From Clostridium tepidum (GTDB lineage Bacteria > Bacillota > Clostridia > Clostridiales > Clostridiaceae), in the NCBI RefSeq assembly GCF_002008345.1, contig NZ_MRAE01000002.1, forward strand, positions 1 to 64,000: 64,000 bases of DNA, in the 5' to 3' direction. Made by a program: the position numbers and the translations under genes. This document shows positions 63,165-64,000 of the stretch, in pieces. The stretch's first letter is position 1, and every line of letters starts with the position of its first letter. The notes under the pieces were generated by a model. That model saw only the letters and a list, made by a program, of their open reading frames with translations, was not told the DNA's origin and did not search any database.

Positions 63165-64000
63165 ATGAAAGACCTTATTTATATAACAGGACATAGAAAT
63201 CCTGATTCTGACTCTATCTGCGCCTCTTTAGCTTACGCAGATTTAAAAAAACAATTAGGTTATAAAAACGTAGTATCCGGAAGACTTGGAGAATTAAACA
63301 ATGAAACAAAATTTGTTTTAGATTATTTTAACGTTAAAGCTCCAACTCTTATAGATACAGTAAAAACTCAAGTTTCTGATTTAGACATAGATAAAGTTAC
63401 TCCTATATCTAAAGATTTATCTTTAAAAAAAGCTTGGACTATAATGGAAGAAAATAATGTTAAAACTTTACCTGTACAAGATGAAAATGGAAAATTAATC
63501 GGTTTAGCTGCACTAGCTAACATAAGCTCTACTTATATGGGAGTATGGCAAAAAGACATATTAGCTAAAAGTAATGCAAATATAGAAGATATTATAGATA
63601 CATTAAATGCAAAAGTTGTTTATAAAAAAGAAGAAGGTCAAAAATTCAAAGGTAATTTAGTAGTAGCTTGCATGGAAAGTAACGATATAAAAAAATATGT
63701 AAATGAAGGAGATATCGTTATTGTTGGAAATAGAGAAGATGCTCAAGAAACTGCTTTAAATTGCAAAGCTCATTTACTAGTAATTACAGGAGGCTTTGAG
63801 GTATCTGATAAAATATTATCTAAAGCAAAAAGCTTAGGATGCTCTATAATAGTAGCAAAAGAAGATACATTTACAACTTCAGTACTTATAACTCAAAGCA
63901 TACCTGTTAGCTATATCATGACTTCTTCTGATATAATAAGTTTTAAACTTTCTGATTTTATAGAAGATGTTAAAGAAGTTATGTTAAAAACAAGATTTAG
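63165..64000 (+). CDS. ppaC: Manganese-dependent inorganic pyrophosphatase with CBS and DRTGG domains (5' part)
   Basis: The gene runs off the window; 278 residues are visible. It begins with the DHH motif ITGHRNPDSDSICASLAYADL and then has two CBS-like stretches (PISKDLSLKKAWTIMEENNVKTLPVQDENGKLIGLAAL; VSYIMTSSDIISFKLSDFIEDVKEVML) with a DRTGG-like region between (LLVITGGFEVSDKILSKAKSLGCSIIVA). This is the adenylate-regulated clostridial family II pyrophosphatase with inserted CBS domains, which cleaves PPi and responds to AMP/ADP. The ATG follows TAGGAGGAAATTTAA. The remaining DHHA2 region lies beyond the window. Confidence 0.9.
   Translation, partial: MKDLIYITGHRNPDSDSICASLAYADLKKQLGYKNVVSGRLGELNNETKFVLDYFNVKAPTLIDTVKTQVSDLDIDKVTPISKDLSLKKAWTIMEENNVKTLPVQDENGKLIGLAALANISSTYMGVWQKDILAKSNANIEDIIDTLNAKVVYKKEEGQKFKGNLVVACMESNDIKKYVNEGDIVIVGNREDAQETALNCKAHLLVITGGFEVSDKILSKAKSLGCSIIVAKEDTFTTSVLITQSIPVSYIMTSSDIISFKLSDFIEDVKEVMLKTRF

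Overview
The window is very AT-rich, codes on both strands, uses strong AGGAGG-type Shine-Dalgarno sites and some TTG/GTG starts, and carries many low-GC stem-loop terminators. The gene content (V-type ATPase operon, IscR-IscS-IscU, Spo0E-like protein, HprK, arcC/argF, flavo-diiron protein, PMCA-type ATPase, ECF S-component) indicates an anaerobic spore-forming Clostridium. The proteins look like Clostridium botulinum group I / C. sporogenes, but that species call is recognition by eye, not a search result. The window looks chromosomal. I see no rRNA, tRNA, CRISPR array, prophage or intact insertion sequence.

Layout. 0-7.2 kb (minus): PRC-barrel protein, iscU-iscS-iscR with a clear promoter/operator, rarA, a HisJ-type PHP phosphatase, an AEC permease and a DegV lipid-binding protein. 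7.5-13 kb: yedF (plus), then an ornithine cyclodeaminase-family gene and two tandem alanine/glycine:Na+ symporter genes (minus); the second symporter gene is broken by a 14-bp tandem duplication. 13.3-15 kb: a DUF4397 protein and a membrane-anchored stalk-domain protein. 15-23 kb (minus): purL, ornithine carbamoyltransferase, carbamate kinase and glyA. 23-26.2 kb: two-part ThrE-type exporter (plus), a CsoR-family repressor with its own operator and a Cof-type phosphatase (minus), and a small lipoprotein (plus).

26.5-35 kb (plus) is the most unusual part. A 1621-residue protein appears to join an HD domain, a HEAT-like helical region, an NMNAT-type nucleotidyltransferase, a GNAT domain and a phosphoribosyltransferase-like domain. 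It is followed by a lactate/malate-dehydrogenase-like protein, a flavodoxin-fold protein with four clustered cysteines, and a PHP phosphoesterase that seems to start at ATT. I infer an uncharacterised nucleotide or cofactor pathway.

35-41.5 kb: M18 aminopeptidase, CorA, 5-formyl-THF cyclo-ligase, hprK, DUF896 protein and glpX (minus), then a small Spo0E-like gene (plus) that is absent from longer-ORF lists. Upstream of it lie five same-strand, roughly helically phased DnaA-box-like 9-mers and one perfect Spo0A-box core. This would allow replication status to act on a sporulation phosphatase, by analogy with DnaA control of sda in Bacillus subtilis.

41.6-47 kb (minus): acidic hypothetical protein, FprA flavo-diiron protein, ECF S-component, NifX/NifB-like small protein, nucleoside hydrolase-like protein and peptide deformylase. 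47-56 kb (minus): nine-gene V-type ATPase operon in the order H-I-K-E-C-F-A-B-D; the ring subunit carries the residues of Na+-binding NtpK. 56-64 kb: DUF4080 radical SAM protein with a small methyltransferase-like partner, a phospholipase C-like protein without signal peptide, a membrane-anchored glucose/sorbosone dehydrogenase-type beta-propeller, a Ca2+-type P-ATPase (all minus), and the 5' part of a CBS/DRTGG family II pyrophosphatase (plus) cut by the window end.
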